A stretch of 64,000 bases of DNA from contig JAICWO010000003.1 in the NCBI GenBank assembly GCA_025934775.1, positions 124,001 through 188,000 of the forward strand. The letters run 5' to 3'. This stretch comes from Gemmatimonadaceae bacterium. Lineage in GTDB: Bacteria > Gemmatimonadota > Gemmatimonadetes > Gemmatimonadales > Gemmatimonadaceae. Positions 63,299-64,000 of the stretch are shown in pieces; position 1 is the first letter of the stretch, and each line of letters starts with the position of its first letter. Under the pieces are notes generated by a model. The model made no database searches and was not told the origin of the DNA. It saw only the letters and a program-made list of their open reading frames with translations. The translations under genes were made by a program, and so were the position numbers.

Positions 63299-64000
63299 GT
63301 GATCGCCTACGTCGTCGCGATCATCCTGATCGCATTCATCTTCGATTTCAGCAACGGCTTTCACGATTCGGCGAACTCCATCGCCACGATCGTGGGCACG
63401 CGGGTGATGAGTCCGCTCATGGCGGTCGTCTGGGCCGCGATCTTCAACTTCGCCGCCGCGTTCACCAGCTCGGTGGCGGTCGCGAAGGCGATCGGCGGCG
63501 GCATGATCAATCAGTCGATCGTGAATCCCAACGTGATCCTCGCGGCCCTCCTCGGGGCCATCGGGTGGAACGTCATCACGTGGTACTTCGGGATTCCGTC
63601 GAGCTCGTCGCACGCGCTGATCGGCGGGTACGCGGGGGCCGCGATCGCCCGCGCGGGCGCATCCGGCATCACGTGGGGAGAGAAGTGGGTCGAGACGCTC
63701 TCGTTCATCGTCGCATCCCCGATCATCGGCGTCGCGGCCGGTTATACGCTGATGCTCATTATGTTTTGGTTATTCCGCGGCTGGTCCGGTCGCCGCGTCG
63801 ACCGCCTGTTTCGCCCGGGTCAGTTCTTCAGCTCGGCGCTCCTGTCCTACTCCCACGGCAGCAACGACGCGCAGAAGACGATGGGCGTCGTCGTGGGACT
63901 ACTCGTCTCGGTGCACCCGCTGTTCGCGCACGAGCAGGGATGGCTCCATCATCTCTACCTGCCCACGAACGACACGATTCCGAGCTGGCTCAAGCTCTGC
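63299..64000 (+). CDS. pit: Pit-family inorganic phosphate transporter, 3' end beyond the right edge
   Basis: First 234 residues of a membrane transporter. AFIFDFSNGFHDSANSIATI and SSALLSYSHGSNDAQKTMGV are the two duplicated Pit signatures; PSSSSHALIGGYAGA is also typical. Start GTG 63299 has no in-frame ATG alternative. It imports phosphate or metal-phosphate by cation symport, with the DUF47 protein as regulator. Confidence 0.93.
   Translation, partial: MIAYVVAIILIAFIFDFSNGFHDSANSIATIVGTRVMSPLMAVVWAAIFNFAAAFTSSVAVAKAIGGGMINQSIVNPNVILAALLGAIGWNVITWYFGIPSSSSHALIGGYAGAAIARAGASGITWGEKWVETLSFIVASPIIGVAAGYTLMLIMFWLFRGWSGRRVDRLFRPGQFFSSALLSYSHGSNDAQKTMGVVVGLLVSVHPLFAHEQGWLHHLYLPTNDTIPSWLKLC

Overview
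The window is a GC-rich, gene-dense bacterial chromosome segment with about 62 protein-coding genes and one tRNA gene. Outer-membrane barrel-like proteins, a Kdo-kinase-like enzyme, a GT9 (heptosyltransferase-type) glycosyltransferase, HtrA, several ECF sigma systems and UbiA/UbiD/UbiX/UbiE quinone enzymes indicate a diderm, respiring organism. The combination resembles Gemmatimonadota (soil or freshwater relatives of Gemmatimonas/Gemmatirosa). That placement is an inference from gene style, since no rRNA is present. There is no prophage, CRISPR array or insertion sequence. The only clearly foreign-looking stretch is the AT-rich control region of a HipBA toxin-antitoxin pair.

Layout, left to right. 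1-5725: a secreted protein cut by the window edge, phosphoglycerate mutase (gpmI), an M15 peptidase with an EF-hand-like loop, a DUF1232 protein, a 300-bp long-inverted-repeat element and IMP dehydrogenase (guaB). 5800-9510: hipBA with bracketed operators, a hairpin-rich leader and an APC-family amino acid permease. 9541-13899: NrnA-like phosphoesterase, Mrp/ApbC, a MATE exporter and a SAM hydroxide adenosyltransferase. 14107-20010: two sigma-factor cassettes, ECF42-DoxX-DGPF and ECF/anti-sigma/bactofilin-like/YihY. 20102-24463: a menaquinone-type block ubiE-ubiD-ubiA-ubiX plus a phosphoesterase. 24471-30266: a leftward run metB, M48 protease, purD, mutM, a half-length UvrC and a small protein.

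30340-36003: a response regulator with HD-GYP output, glmM-glmS (UDP-GlcNAc precursor supply), MarR and YceI. 36079-44047: a PilZ protein, dtd-maf, envelope glycosyltransferases, a Kdo-kinase-like protein coupled to an FHA-GAF-cyclase, and trpE. 44114-50000: a large outer-membrane protein, a GspE ATPase fused in frame to a Nudix domain, an acyltransferase and a lipoprotein. 49997-61620: a proteostasis block on the minus strand (tig, clpP, clpX, lon, engB, then degP and dnaK), interrupted by a barrel protein, tRNA-Leu and a lipoprotein on the plus strand. 61803-64000: a rhomboid protease and a DUF47-Pit phosphate uptake pair cut by the right edge.

The most unusual observations are the GspE-Nudix fusion, a perfect 32-bp palindrome centred on the yihY start codon, the 300-bp inverted-repeat element before guaB, the UvrC lacking its C-terminal nuclease half, dispersed intergenic repeats, and several promoters placed so that the mRNA would be leaderless.
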